From NCBI GenBank assembly GCA_964247055.1, contig OZ176051.1, forward strand, positions 868,001 to 932,000: a DNA stretch of 64,000 nucleotides, given 5' to 3'. The notes under the pieces were generated by a model. It saw only the letters and a program-made list of their open reading frames with translations. It was not told where the DNA came from and searched no databases. The position numbers were made by a program, and so were the translations under genes. Shown piece by piece: positions 51,331 through 64,000 of the stretch. The stretch comes from Paragordius varius. Taxonomy: Eukaryota > Nematomorpha. Each line of letters starts with the position of its first letter. Position 1 is the first letter of the stretch.

Positions 51331-54300
51331 TTAGTAGGACTACATCAAAATATAGAGATAGTTTGGCAAACTCTTTCATATCCGATTTTTGCAACGATAC
51401 TTTAAAAATTAATGTATAAAACTAGTCGCATCAATACTCAAGTTAAACTTTGTCCTTAAAAATCGGATATTGGTCACCGGTGAACAAAATTATTTTATTT
51501 ACATTCTCTTAGTAAGACTACATCAAAATATAGAAATAGTTTGACAAACTCTTTCATATCCGATTTTTACAACGATACTTTAAAAATTAATGTATTAAAC
51601 TAGTCGCATCAATACTCAAGTTAAACTTTGTCCTTAAAAATCGGATATTGTTCACCGGTGAACAAAATTATTTTTTATACATTCTCTTAGCAAGACTACA
51701 TCAAAATGTAGAGATAGTTTGACAAATTCTTTCATATCCGATTTTTACAATGATACTTTGCAAATTAATGTATAAAACTAGTCGCATCAATACTCAAGTT
51801 AAACTTTGTCTATTAAAAATCGGATATTGGTCACCGGTGAACAAAATTATTTTTTATACATTCTCTTAGTAAGACTACATCAAAATATAGAAATAGTTTG
51901 ACAAACTCTTTCATATGCGATTTTTACAACGATACTTTAAAAATTAATGTATTAAACTAGTCGCATCAATACTCAAGTTAAACTTTGTCCTTAAAAATCG
52001 GATATTGGTCACCGGTGAACAAAGTTATTTTATTTACATTCTCTTAGTAAGACTACATCAAAATATAGAGATAGTTTGACAAACTCTTTTATATCCGATT
52101 TTTACAACGATACTTTAAAAATTAATGTATAAAACTAGGCGTATCAATAAATCGCATCAATACTCAAGTTAAACTTTGTCCTTAAAAATCGGATATTGGT
52201 CACCGGTGAACAAAATTATTTTTTATACATTCTCTTAGTAGGACTACATCAAAATATAGAGATAGTTTGGCAAACTCTTTCATATCCGATTTTTACAACG
52301 ATACTTTAAAAATTAATGTATAAAACTAGTCGCATCAATACTCAAGTTAAACTTTGTCTATTAAAAATCGGATATTGGTCACCGGTGAACAAAATTATTT
52401 TTTATACATTCTCTTAGTAAGACTACATCAAAATATAGAAATAGTTTGACAAATTCTTTCATATCCGATTTTTACAACGATACTTTAAAAATTAATGTAT
52501 TAAACTAGTCGCATCAATACTCAACTTAAACTTTGTCCTTGAAAATCGGATATTGGTCACCGGTGAACAAAATTATTTTTTATACATTCTCTTAGCAAGA
52601 CTACATCAAAATATAGAGATAGTTTGACAAACTTTTTCATATCCGATTTTACATCGATACTTTAAAAATTATGGTATTAAACCAGTCGCATCAATACTCA
52701 AGTTAAACATTGTCCTTAAAAATCGGATATTGGTCACCGGTGAACAAAACTATTTTTTATACATTCTCTTAGTAAGACTACATCGAAATATAGAGATAGT
52801 TTGACAAACTCTTTCATATCCGATTTTTACAACGATACTTTAAAAATTAATGTATAAAACTAGTCGTATCAATAAATCGCATCAATACTCAAGTTAAACT
52901 TTCTCCTTAAAAATCGGATATTGGTCACCGGTGAACAAAATTATTTTTTATACATTCTCTTAGTAGGACTACATCAAAATATAGAGATAGTTTGGCAAAC
53001 TCCTCATATCCGATTTTTACAACGATATTTAAAAATTAATGTATAAAACTAGTCGCATCAATACTCAAGTTAAACTTTGTCCTTAAAAATCGGATATTGG
53101 TCACCGGTGAACAAAATTATTTTTTATACATTCTCTTAGTAAGACTACATCAAAATATAGAGATAGTTTGACAAACTCTTTCATATCCGATTTTTACAAC
53201 GATATTTAAAAATTAATATATAAAACTAGTCGTATCAATAAATCGCATACACACTCAAGTTAAACTTTGTCCTTAAAAATCGGATATTGGTCAACCGGTG
53301 AACAAAATTATTTTTTATACATTCTCTTAGTAGGACTACATCAAAATATAGCAAATAGTTTGACAAATTCTTTCATATCCGATTTTTACAACGATACTTT
53401 AAAAATTAATGTTTTAAACTAGTCGCATCAATACTCAACTTAAACTTTGTCCTTAAAAATCGGATATTGGTCACCGGTGAACAAAATTATTTCTTATACA
53501 TTCTCTTAGCAAGACTACATCAAAATATAGAAATAGTTTGACAAATTCTTTCATATCCGATTTTTACAACGATACTGTAAAAATTAATGTATAAAACTAG
53601 TCGCATCAATACTCAAGTTAAACTTTGTCCTTAAAAATCGGATATTGGTCACCGGTGAACAAAATTATTTTATTTACATTCTCTTAGTAAGACTACATCA
53701 AAATATAGAGATAGTTTGACAAACTCTTTCATATCCGATTTTTACAACGATACTTTGTAAATTAATGTATAAAACAAGTCGCATCAATACTCAAGTTAAA
53801 CTTTGTCTATTAAAATCGGATATTGGTCACCGGTGAACAAAATTATTTTTTATACATTCTCTTAGTAAGACTACATCAAAATATAGAAATAGTTTGACAA
53901 ATTCTTTCATATCCGATTTTTACAACGATACTTTAAAAATTAATGTATTAAACTAGTGGCATCAATACTCAAGTTAAACTTTGTCCTTAAAAATCGGATA
54001 TTGGTCACCGGTGAACAAAACTATTTTTTATACATTCTCTTTGTAAGACTACATCGAAATATAGAAATAGTTTGACAAACTCTTTCATATCCGATTTTTA
54101 CAACGATACTTTAAAAATTAATGTATAAAACTAGTCGTATCAATAAATCGCATCAATACTCAAGTTAAACTTTCTCCTTAAAAATCGGATATTGGTCACC
54201 GGTGAACAAAATTATTTTTTATACATTCTCTTAGTAGGACTACATCAAAATATAGAGATAGTTTGGCAAACTCCTCATATCCGATTTTTACAACGATATT

Positions 54301-56869
54301 TAAAAATTAATGTATAAAACTAGTCGCATCAATACTCAAGTTAAACTTTGTCCTTAAAAATCGGATATTGGTCACCGGTGAACAAAATTATTTTTTATAC
54401 ATTCTCTTAGCAAGACTACATCAAAATATAGAGATAGTTTGACAAACTTTTTCATATCCGATTTTTACATCGATACTTTAAAAATTATGGTATTAAACCA
54501 GTCGCATCAATACTCAAGTTAAACATTGTCCTTTAAAATCGGATATTGGTCACCGGTGAACAAAATTATTTTTTATACATTCTCTTAGTAAGACTACATC
54601 AAAATATAGAAATAGTTTGACAAATTCTTTCATATCCGATTTTTACAACGATACTTTAAAAATTAATGTATTAAACTAGTGGCATCAATACTCAAGTTAA
54701 ACTTTGTCCTTAAAAATCGGATATTGTTCACCGGTGAACAAAATTATTTTTTATACATTCTCTTAGCAAGACTACATCAAAATATAGAGATAGTTTGACA
54801 AATTCTTTCATATCCGATTTTTACAACGATACTTTGTAAATTAATGTATAAAACTAGTCGCATCAATACTCAAGTTAAACTTTGTCTATTAAAAATCGGA
54901 TATTGGTCACCGGTGAACAAAATTATTTTTTATACATTCTCTTAGTAAGACTACATCAAAATATAGAAATAGTTTGACAAATTCTTTCATATCCGATTTT
55001 TACAACGATACTTTAAAAATTATGGTATTAAACCAGTCGCATCAATACTCAAGTTAAACATTGTCCTTTAAAATCGGATATTGGTCACCGGTGAACAAAA
55101 TTATTTTATTTACATTCTCTTAGTAAGACTACATCAAAATATAGAGATAGTTTGACAAACTCTTTTATATCCGATTTTTACAACGATACTTTAAAAATTA
55201 ATGTATAAAACTAGGCGTATCAATAAATCGCATCAATACTCAAGTTAAACTTTGTCCTTAAAAATCGGATATTGGTCACCGGTGAACAAAATTATTTTTT
55301 ATACATTCTCTTAGTAGGACTACATCAAAATATAGAGATAGTTTGGCAAACTCTTTCATATCCGATTTTTACAACGATACTTTAAAAATTAATGTATAAA
55401 ACTAGTCGCATCAATACTCAAGTTAAACTTTGTCTATTAAAAATCGGATATTGGTCACCGGTGAACAAAATTATTTTTTATACATTCTCTTAGTAAGACT
55501 ACATCAAAATATAGAAATAGTTTGACAAATTCTTTCATATCCGATTTTTACAACGATACTTTAAAAACTAATGTATTAAACTAGTCGCATCAATACTCAA
55601 CTTAAACTTTGTCCTTGAAAATCGGATATTGGTCACCGGTGAACAAAATTATTTTTTATACATTCTCTTAGCAAGACTACATCAAAATATAGAGATAGTT
55701 TGACAAACTTTTTCATATCCGATTTTTACATCGATACTTTAAAAATTATGGTATTAAACCAGTCGCATCAATACTCAAGTTAAACATTGTCCTTAAAAAT
55801 CGGATATTGGTCACCGGTGAACAAAACTATTTTTAATGCATTCTCTTAGTAAGACTACATCGAAATATAGAGATAGTTTGACAAACTCTTTCATATCCAA
55901 TTTTTACAACGATACTTTAAAAATTAATGTATAAAACTAGTCGTATCAATAAATCATATCAATACTCAAGTTAAACTTTCTCCTTAAAAATCGGATATTG
56001 GTCACCGGTGAACAAAATTATTTTTTATACATTCTCTTAGTAGGACTACATCAAAATATAGAGATAGTTTGGCAAACTCTTTCATATCCGATTTTTACAA
56101 CGATATTTAAAAATTAATGTATAAAACTAGTCGCATCAATACTCAAGTTAAACTTTGTCCTTAAAAATCGGATATTGGTCACCGGTGAACAAAATTATTT
56201 TTTATACATTCTCTTAGTAAGACTACATCAAAATATAGAGATAGTTTGACAAACTCTTTCATATCCGATTTTTACAACGATATTTAAAAATTAATATATA
56301 AAACTAGTCGTATCAATAAATCGCATACACACTCAAGTTAAACTTTGTCCTTAAAAATCGGATATTGGTCAACCGGTGAACAAAATTATTTTTTATACAT
56401 TCTCTTAGTAGGACTACATCAAAATATAGAGATAGTTTGGCAAACTCTTTCATATCCGATTTTTACAACGATACTTTAAAAATTAATGTATAAAACTTGT
56501 CGCATCAATACTCAAGTTAAACTTTGTCCTTAAAAATGGGATATTGGTCACCGGTGAACAAAATTATTTTTTATACATTCTCTTAGTAGGACTACATCAA
56601 AATATAGAAATAGTTTGACAAATTCTTTCATATCCGATTTTTACAACGATACTTTAAAAATTAATGTATAAAACTAGTCGCATCAATACTCAAGTTAAAC
56701 TTTGTCCTTAAAAATCGGATATTGGTCACCGGTGAACAAAATTATTTTATTTACATTCTCTTAGTAAGACTACATCAAAATATAGAAATAGTTTGACAAA
56801 CTCTTTCATATCCGATTTTTACAACGATACTTTAAAAATTTATGTATTAAACTAGTCGCATCAATACTC
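51331..56869 (+). repeat. Irregular block with cassettes reused at offsets 1271 and 3066
   Basis: The aactcctcatatcc deletion variant occurs at 53000 and 54271 (offset 1271). The ttgaaaatcgg cassette at 52549 recurs at 55615 (offset 3066). The private gcaaatagtttgac variant at 53351 with atgttttaaac is shared with about 61193 and 63737. The gatactttgtaaatt (or gcaaatt) variants occur near 51757, 53756, 54835 and 61968. Several monomers repeat in pairs, for example gtggcatcaatac at about 53957 and 54680. There is no coding or unique DNA. Confidence 0.78.
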
Positions 56870-57652
56870 AAGTTAAACTTTCTCCTTAAAAATCGGATAT
56901 TGGTCACCGGTGAACAAAACTATTTTTTATACATTCTCTTAGTAAGACTACATCAAAATATAGAGATAGTTTGACAAACTCTTTCATATCCGATTTTTAC
57001 AACGATATTTAAAAATTAATATATAAAACTAGTCGTATCAATAAATCGCATACACACTCAAGTTAAACTTTGTCCTTAAAAATCGGATATTGGTCAACCT
57101 GTGAACAAAATTATTTTTTATACATTCTCTTAGTAGGACTACATCAAAATATAGAGATAGTTTGGCAAACTCTTTCATATCCGATTTTTACAACGATACT
57201 TTAAAAATTAATGTATAAAACTAGTCGCATCAATACTAAAGTTAAACTTTGTCCTTAAAAATTGGATATTGGTCACCGGTGAACAAAATTATTTTTTATA
57301 CATTCTCTTAGTAAGACTACATCAAAATATAGAAATAGTTTGACAAATTCTTTCATATCCGATTTTTACAACGATACTTTAAAAATTATGGTATTAAACC
57401 AGTCGCATCAATACTCAAGTTAAACTTTGTCCTTAAAAATCGAATATTGGTCACCGGTGAACAAAACTATTTTTTATACATTCTCTTAGTAAGACTACAT
57501 CAAAATATAGAGATAGTTTGACAAACTCTTTCATATCCGATTTTTACAACGATATTTAAAAATTAATATATAAAACTAGTCGTATCAATAAATCGCATAC
57601 ACACTCAAGTTAAACTTTGTCCTTAAAAATCGGATATTGGTCAACCGGTGAA

Positions 57653-59500
57653 CAAAATTATTTTTTATACATTCTCTTAGTAAGACTACATCAAAATATA
57701 GAGATAATTTGACAAACTCTTTCATATCTGATTTTTACAACGATACTTTAAAAATAAATGTATAAAACTAGGCGTATCAATAAATAGCATCAATACTCAA
57801 GTTAAATTTTGTCCTTAAAAATCGAATATTGGTCACCGGTGAACAAAATTATTTTTTATACATTCTCTTAGTAGGACTACATCAAAATATAGAGATAGCT
57901 TGGCAAACTGTTTCATATCCGATTTTTACAACGATACTTTAAAAATTAATGTATAAAACTAGTCGCATCAATACTCAAGTTAAACTTTGTCCTTAAAAAT
58001 CGAATATTGGTCACCGATGAACAAAATTATTTTTTATACATTCTCTTAGGAGTACATCAAAATATAGAAATAGTTTGACAAACTCTTTCATATTCGATTT
58101 TTACAACGATACTTTAAAAATTAATGTATTAAACTAGTCGCATCAATACTCAAGCTAAACATTGTCCTTAAAAATCGGATATTGGTCACCGGTGAACAAA
58201 ACTATTTTTTATACATTCTCTTAGTAAGACTACATCAAAATATAGAGATAGTTTGACAAACTCTTTTATATCCGATTTTTACAACGATACTTTAAAAATT
58301 AATGTATAAAACTAGTCGTATCAATAAATCGCATCAATACTCAAGTTAAACTTTCTCCTTAAAAATCGGATATTGGTCACCGGTGAACAAAACTATTTTT
58401 TATACATTCTCTTAGTAAGACTACATCAAAATATAGAGATAGTTTGACAAACTCTTTCATATCCGATTTTTACAACGATATTTAAAAATTAATATATAAA
58501 ACTAGGCGTATCAATAAATCGCATCAATACTCAAGTTAAACTTTGTCCTTAAAAATCGGATATTGGTCACCGGTGAACAAAATTATTTTTTATACATTCT
58601 CTTAGTAAGACTACATCAAAATATAGAGATAATTTGACAAACTCTTTCATATCTGATTTTTACAACGATACTTTAAAAATAAATGTATAAAACTAGGCGT
58701 ATCAATAAATAGCATCAATACTCAAGTTAAATTTTGTCCTTAAAAATCGAATATTGGTCACCGGTGAACAAAATTATTTTTTATACATTCTCTTAGTAGG
58801 ACTACATCAAAATATAGAGATAGCTTGGCAAACTGTTTCATATCCGATTTTTACAACGATACTTTAAAAATTAATGTATAAAACTAGTCGCATCAATACT
58901 CAAGTTAAACTTTGTCCTTAAAAATCGAATATTGGTCACCGGTGAACAAAATTATTTTTTATACATTCTCTTAGGAGTACATCAAAATATAGAAATAGTT
59001 TGACAAACTCTTTCATATTCGATTTTTACAACGATACTTTAAAAATTAATGTATTAAACTAGTCGCATCAATACTCAAGCTAAACATTGTCCTTAAAAAT
59101 CGGATATTGGTCACCGGTGAACAAAACTATTTTTTATACATTCTCTTAGTAAGACTACATCAAAATATAGAGATAGTTTGACAAACTCTTTTATATCCGA
59201 TTTTTACAACGATACTTTAAAAATTAATGTATAAAACTAGTCGTATCAATAAATCGCATCAATACTCAAGTTAAACTTTCTCCTTAAAAATCGGATATTG
59301 GTCACCGGTGAACAAAACTATTTTTTATACATTCTCTTAGTAAGACTACATCAAAATATAGAGATAGTTTGACAAACTCTTTCATATCCGATTTTTACAA
59401 CGATATTTAAAAATTAATATATAAAACTAGGCGTATCAATAAATCGCATCAATACTCAAGTTAAACTTTGTCCTTAAAAATCGGATATTGGTCACCGGTG
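57653..59500 (+). repeat. Tandem duplication of 925 bp (five monomers)
   Basis: Markers are ttcatatctgattttt (57721 and 58646) and gagatagcttggcaaactg (57892 and 58817), both at offset 925. The first copy starts with ggtcaaccgg and the second with ggtcaccgg. Other differences are rare: caccgatgaac near 58015 in copy 1 only. The pentamer here is unrelated in composition to the 899-bp pentamer, though it contains an A-like cttaggagtac monomer. Confidence 0.86.
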
Positions 59501-59689
59501 AACAAAATTATTTTTTATACATTCTCTTAGTAAGACTACATCAAAATATAGAAATAGTTTGACCAATTCTTTCATATCCGATTTTTACAACGATACTTAA
59601 TAAAATTAATGTATTAAACTAGTCGCATCAATACTCAAGTTAAACTTTGTCCTTAAAAATCGGATATTGGTCACCGGTGAACAAAATTA

Positions 59690-62600
59690 TTTTATTTACA
59701 TTCTCTTAGTAAGACTACATCAAAATATAGAGTTAGTTTGACAAACTCTTTTATATCCGATTTTTACAACGATACTTTAAAAATTAATGTATAAAACTAG
59801 GCGTATCAATAAATCGCATCAATACTCAAGTTAAACTTTGTCCTTAAAAATCGGATATTGGTCACCGGTGAACAAAATTATTTTTTATACATTCTCTTAG
59901 TAGGACCACATCAAAATATAGAGATAGTTTGGCAAACTCTTTCATATCCGATTTTTACAACGATACTTTAAAAATTAATGTATAAAACTAGTCGCATCAA
60001 TACTCAAGTTAAACTTTGTCTATTAAAAATCGGATATTGGTCACCGGTGAACAAAATTATTTTTTATACATTCTCTTAGTAAGACTACATCAAAATATAG
60101 AAATAGTTTGACAAATTCTTTCATATCCGATTTTTACAACGATACTTTAAAAATTAATGTATTAAACTAGTCGCATCAATACTCAACTTAAACTTTGTCC
60201 TTGAAAATCGGATATTGGTCACCGGTGAACAAAATTATTTTTTATAAATTCTCTTAGCAAGACTACATCAAAATATAGAGATAGTTTGACAAACTTTTTC
60301 ATATCCGATTTTTACATCGATACTTTAAAAATTATGGTATTAAACCAGTCGCATCAATACTCAAGTTAAACATTGTCCTTAAAAATCGGATATTGGTCAC
60401 CGGTGAACAAAACTATTTTTTATACATTCTCTTAGTAAGACTACATCGAAATATAGAGATAGTTTGACAAACTCTTTCATATCCGATTTTTACAACGATA
60501 CTTTAAAAATTAATGTATAAAACTAGTCGTATCAATAAATCGCATCAATACTCAAGTTAAACTTTCTCCTTAAAAATCGGATATTGGTCACCGGTGAACA
60601 AAATTATTTTTTATACATTCTCTTAGTAGGACTACATCAAAATATAGAGATAGTTTGGCAAACTCTTTCATATCCGATTTTTACAACGATATTTAAAAAT
60701 TAATGTATAAAACTAGTCGCATCAATACTCAAGTTAAACTTTGTCCTTAAAAATCGGATATTGGTCACCGGTGAACAAAATTATTTTTTATACATTCTCT
60801 TAGTAAGACTACATCAAAATATAGAGATAGTTTGACAAACTCTTTCATATCCGATTTTTACAACGATATTTAAAAATTAATATATAAAACTAGTCGTATC
60901 AATAAATCGCATACACACTCAAGTTAAACTTTGTCCTTAAAAATCGGATATTGGTCAACCGGTGAACAAAATTATTTTTTATACATTCTCTTAGTAGGAC
61001 TACATCAAAATATAGAGATAGTTTGGCAAACTCTTTCATATCCGATTTTTACAACGATACTTTAAAAATTAATGTATAAAACTAGTCGCATCAATACTCA
61101 AGTTAAACTTTGTCCTTAAAAATGGGATATTGGTCACCGGTGAACAAAATTATTTTTTATACATTCTCTTAGTAGGACTACATCAAAATATAGCAAATAG
61201 TTTGACAAATTCTTTCATATCCGATTTTTACAACGATACTTTAAAAATTAATGTTTTAAACTAGTCGCATAATACTCAACTTAAACTTTGTCCTTAAAAA
61301 TCGGATATTGGTCACCGGTGAACAAAATTATTTCTTATACATTCTCTTAGCAAGACTACATCAAAATATAGAAATAGTTTTACAAATTCTTTCATATCCG
61401 ATTTTTACAACGATACTTTAAAAATTTATGTATTAAACTAGTCGCATCAATACTCAAGTTAAACTTTGTCCTTAAAAATCGTATATTGTTCACCGGTGAA
61501 CAAAATTATTTTTTATACATTCTCTTAGCAAGTCTACATCAAAATATAGAGATAGTTTGACAAACTCTTTCATATCCGATTTTTACAACGATATTTAAAA
61601 ATTAATATATAAAACTAGTCGTATCAATAAATCGCATACACACTCAAGTTAAACTTTGTCCTTAAAAATCGGATATTGGTCAACCGGTGAACAAAATTAT
61701 TTTTTATACATTCTCTTAGTAGGACTACATCAAAATATAGAGATAGTTTGGCAAACTCTTTCATATCCGATTTTTACAACGATACTTTAAAAATTAATGT
61801 ATAAAACTAGTCGCATCAATACTCAAGTTAAACTTTGTCCTTAAAAATCGGATATTGTTCACCGGTGAACAAAATTATTTTTTATACATTCTCTTAGCAA
61901 GACTACATCAAAATATAGAGATAGTTTGACAAATTCTTTCATATCCGATTTTTACAACGATACTTTGTAAATTAATGTATAAAACTAGTCGCATCAATAC
62001 TCAAGTTAAATTTTGTCTATTAAAAATCGGATATTGGTCACCGGTGAACAAAATTATTTTTTATACATTCTCTTAGTAAGACTACATCAAAATATAGAAA
62101 TAGTTTGACAAATTCTTTCATATCCGATTTTTACAACGATACTTTAAAAATTAATGTATTAAACTAGTCGCATCAATACTCAAGTTAAACTTTGTCCTTA
62201 AAAATCGGATATTGGTCACCGGTGAACAAAATTATTTTATTTACATTCTCTTAGTAAGACTACATCAAAATATAGAGATAGTTTGACAAACTCTTTTATA
62301 TCCGATTTTTACAACGATACTTTAAAAATTAATGTATAAAACTAGGCGTATCAATAAATCGCATCAATACTCAAGTTAAACTTTGTCCTTAAAAATCGGA
62401 TATTGGTCACCGGTGAACAAAATTATTTTTTATACATTCTCTTAGTAGGACTACATCAAAATATAGAGATAGTTTGGCAAACTCTTTCATATCCGATTTT
62501 TACAACGATACTTTAAAAATTAATGTATAAAACCAGTCGCATCAATACTCAAGTTAAACTTTGTCTATTAAAAATCGGATATTGGTCAACCGGTGAACAA

Positions 62601-63971
62601 AATTATTTTTTATACATTCTCTTAGTAAGACTATATCAAAATATAGAAATAGTTTGACAAATTCTTTCATATCCGATTTTTACAACGATACTTTAAAAAT
62701 TAATGTATTAAACTAGTCGCATCAATACTCAACTTAAATTGTCCTTGAAAATCGGATATTGGTCACCGGTGAACAAAATTATTTTTTATACATTCTCTTA
62801 GCAAGACTACATCAAAATATAGAGATAGTTTGACAAACTTTTTCATATCCGATTTTTACATCGATACTTTAAAAATTATGGTATTAAACCAGTCGCATCA
62901 ATACTCAAGTTAAACATTGTCCTTAAAAATCGGATATTGGTCACCGGTGAACAAAACTATTTTTTATACATTCTCTTAGTAAGACTACATCGAAATATAG
63001 AGATAGTTTGACAAACTCTTTCATATCCGATTTTTACAACGATACTTTAAAAATTAATGTATAAAACTAGTCGTATCAATAAATCGCATCAATACTCAAG
63101 TTAAACTTTCTCCTTAAAAATCGGATATTGGTCACCGGTGAACAAAATTATTTTTTATACATTCTCTTAGTAGGACTACATCAAAATATAGAGATAGTTT
63201 GGCAAACTCTTTCATATCCGATTTTTACAACGATATTTAAAAATTAATGTATAAAACTAGTCGCATCAATACTCAAGTTAAACTTTGTCCTTAAAAATCG
63301 GATATTGGTCACCGGTGAACAAAATTATTTTTTATACATTCTCTTAGTAAGACTACATCAAAATATAGAGATAGTGTGACAAACTCTTTCATATCCGATT
63401 TTTACAACGATATTTAAAAATTAATATATAAAACTAGTCGTATCAATAAATCGCATACACACTCAAGTTAAACTTTGTCCTTAAAAATCGGATATTGGTC
63501 AACCGGTGAACAAAATTATTTTTTATACATTCTCTTAGTAGGACTACATCAAAATATAGAGATAGTTTGGCAAACTCTTTCATATCCGATTTTTACAACG
63601 ATACTTTAAAAATTAATGTATAAAACTAGTCGCATCAATACTCAAGTTAAACTTTGTCCTTAAAAATGGGATATTGGTCACCGGTGAACAAAATTATTTT
63701 TTATACATTCTCTTAGTAGGACTACATCAAAATATAGCAAATAGTTTGACAAATTCTTTCATATCCGATTTTTACAACGATACTTTAAAAATTAATGTTT
63801 TAAACTAGTCGCATCAATACTCAACTTAAACTTTGTCCTTAAAAATCGGATATTGGTCACCGGTGAACAAAATTATTTCTTATACATTCTCTTAGCAAGA
63901 CTACATCAAAATATAGAAATAGTTTGACAAATTCTTTCATATCCGATTTTTACAACGATACTTTAAAAATT
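59690..63971 (+). repeat. Tandem duplication of 2544 bp (14 monomers) at the right end
   Basis: Copy 1 covers about 59690-61427 and copy 2 about 62234-63971, at offset 2544. Markers are ttgaaaatcgg (60201 and 62745), gcaaatagtttgac (61193 and 63737), atgttttaaac and attatttcttatac. Between the shared parts, about 61428-62233 holds gcaagtctac, a perfect 18-bp dyad at 61855 and a gatactttgtaaatt unit. Private changes include agttagtttgac near 59734, cttaaattgtcc near 62736 and agtgtgac near 63373. Confidence 0.85.
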
Positions 63972-64000
63972 AATGTATAAAACTAGTCGCATCAATACTC

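Larger units (their letters stand above)
1..64000. repeat. Tandem satellite DNA array, about 178-190 bp monomers, whole window
   Basis: Every line of the window is a variant of one monomer. A convenient monomer start is the atattggtcaccggtgaac segment, which recurs at 1, 179, 369 and so on to the end. The commonest unit is 178 bp; long units are 190-191 bp and short ones about 174-175 bp. Mean spacing implies about 350-355 copies. All copies run in the same direction. No insertion, inversion, microsatellite tract or unique spacer was found, and both edges of the window cut through the array. G+C is about 26% in the first monomer, counted by hand. All reading frames close quickly: in the first monomer, forward frame 1 stops at the tga of agtttgaca, frame 2 at the tag of ctcttagta and frame 3 at the tga of cggtgaac. 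The array is therefore non-coding. The family is not recognised by name. Centromeric or heterochromatic satellite is inferred from unit size, purity and higher-order structure. Confidence 0.98.

Noticed and set aside
1-64000. CRISPR-like array of regularly spaced repeats
   Set aside because: Whole units of 178-190 bp are tandem and contiguous. There are no unique spacers between short repeats and no cas genes.
1-64000. Short open reading frames on both strands
   Set aside because: All frames stop within a fraction of a monomer, and the unit lengths 178 and 190 are not multiples of three. No start with coding character was seen.
1-64000. CENP-B box
   Set aside because: I looked for the TTCG...A..CGGG pattern. 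CGGG occurs only in rare variants such as caacgggtg, and no suitably spaced TTCG precedes it.
1-64000. Promoter-like TATA tracts and A/T-rich boxes in each monomer
   Set aside because: At about 26% G+C, TATA-like strings are expected by chance, and there is no downstream gene.
1-64000. Telomeric or simple-sequence repeats
   Set aside because: No TTTAGGG, TTAGG or other microsatellite run was seen anywhere.
1-64000. Assignment to a specific plant or insect satellite family
   Set aside because: The unit length fits many lineages, and from memory it does not resemble the Arabidopsis 180-bp, Brassica CentBr, primate alpha or Drosophila 1.688 monomers. Naming an organism would be a guess.

Overview
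The whole 64 kb window is one uninterrupted head-to-tail satellite DNA array. A monomer of about 178 bp, with a long form of about 190 bp, repeats from base 1 to base 64000, always on the same strand. Dividing the window by the mean unit of about 180 bp gives roughly 350-355 copies. I see no protein-coding gene, RNA gene, transposon insertion, inversion or unique DNA. A hand count of the first monomer gives about 26% G+C. This points to a eukaryotic chromosome in centromeric, pericentromeric, knob or subtelomeric heterochromatin. The sequence alone does not identify the organism: I do not recognise the monomer family, and both plants and insects carry satellites of this length.

Monomer anatomy: each unit carries (i) a dyad centred on CACCGGTG, which in one variant is a perfect 18-bp palindrome; (ii) two 14-bp inverted arms (ATATCCGATTTTTA and TAAAAATCGGATAT) 65 bp apart, the second directly abutting the dyad; (iii) several A/T tracts. 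Long monomers differ by a 13-bp local duplication (tatcaataaatcg) placed before the catcaatac segment. Shorter forms lack 3 bp in the cttagtaagac region, 3 bp in the dyad flank, or 22 bp in the middle.

Layout by larger repeat structure: 1-2224 is a segment found again at 23848-26071. 2225-13650 is irregular, with 0.54-kb and 1.2-1.5-kb segments reused at offsets 541, 1454, 2893, 3786 and 4347. 13650-15105 holds a 739-bp tandem duplication. 14910-23390 holds about three copies of a 2.7-2.9-kb segment. 28570-30478 holds a 1083-bp duplication. 31018-38669 is two copies of a 3789-bp segment. 38661-41535 is two copies of a 1436/1439-bp 8-mer. 40637-48166 is a very regular 899-bp 5-mer higher-order repeat (HOR), inside which 40815-46208 shows a second-order 1798-bp period. 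47636-50173 is two copies of a 1269-bp 7-mer. 49600-51330 recurs at 56870-58600, and 57650-59500 holds a 925-bp duplication. 59690-63971 is a 2544-bp tandem duplication running nearly to the window end.

Together these features describe an array evolving by repeated unequal exchange or segmental amplification at several scales. The youngest and most homogeneous part appears to be about 31-50 kb. Nothing here is coding. Any function would be structural: nucleosome phasing, a protein-binding dyad, a hairpin or cruciform, or centromere identity. That is inference. Coordinates of the 899, 1798, 3789, 1439 and 1269-bp units were worked out from unique variants. Edges of the other blocks are accurate to about 50-100 bp.
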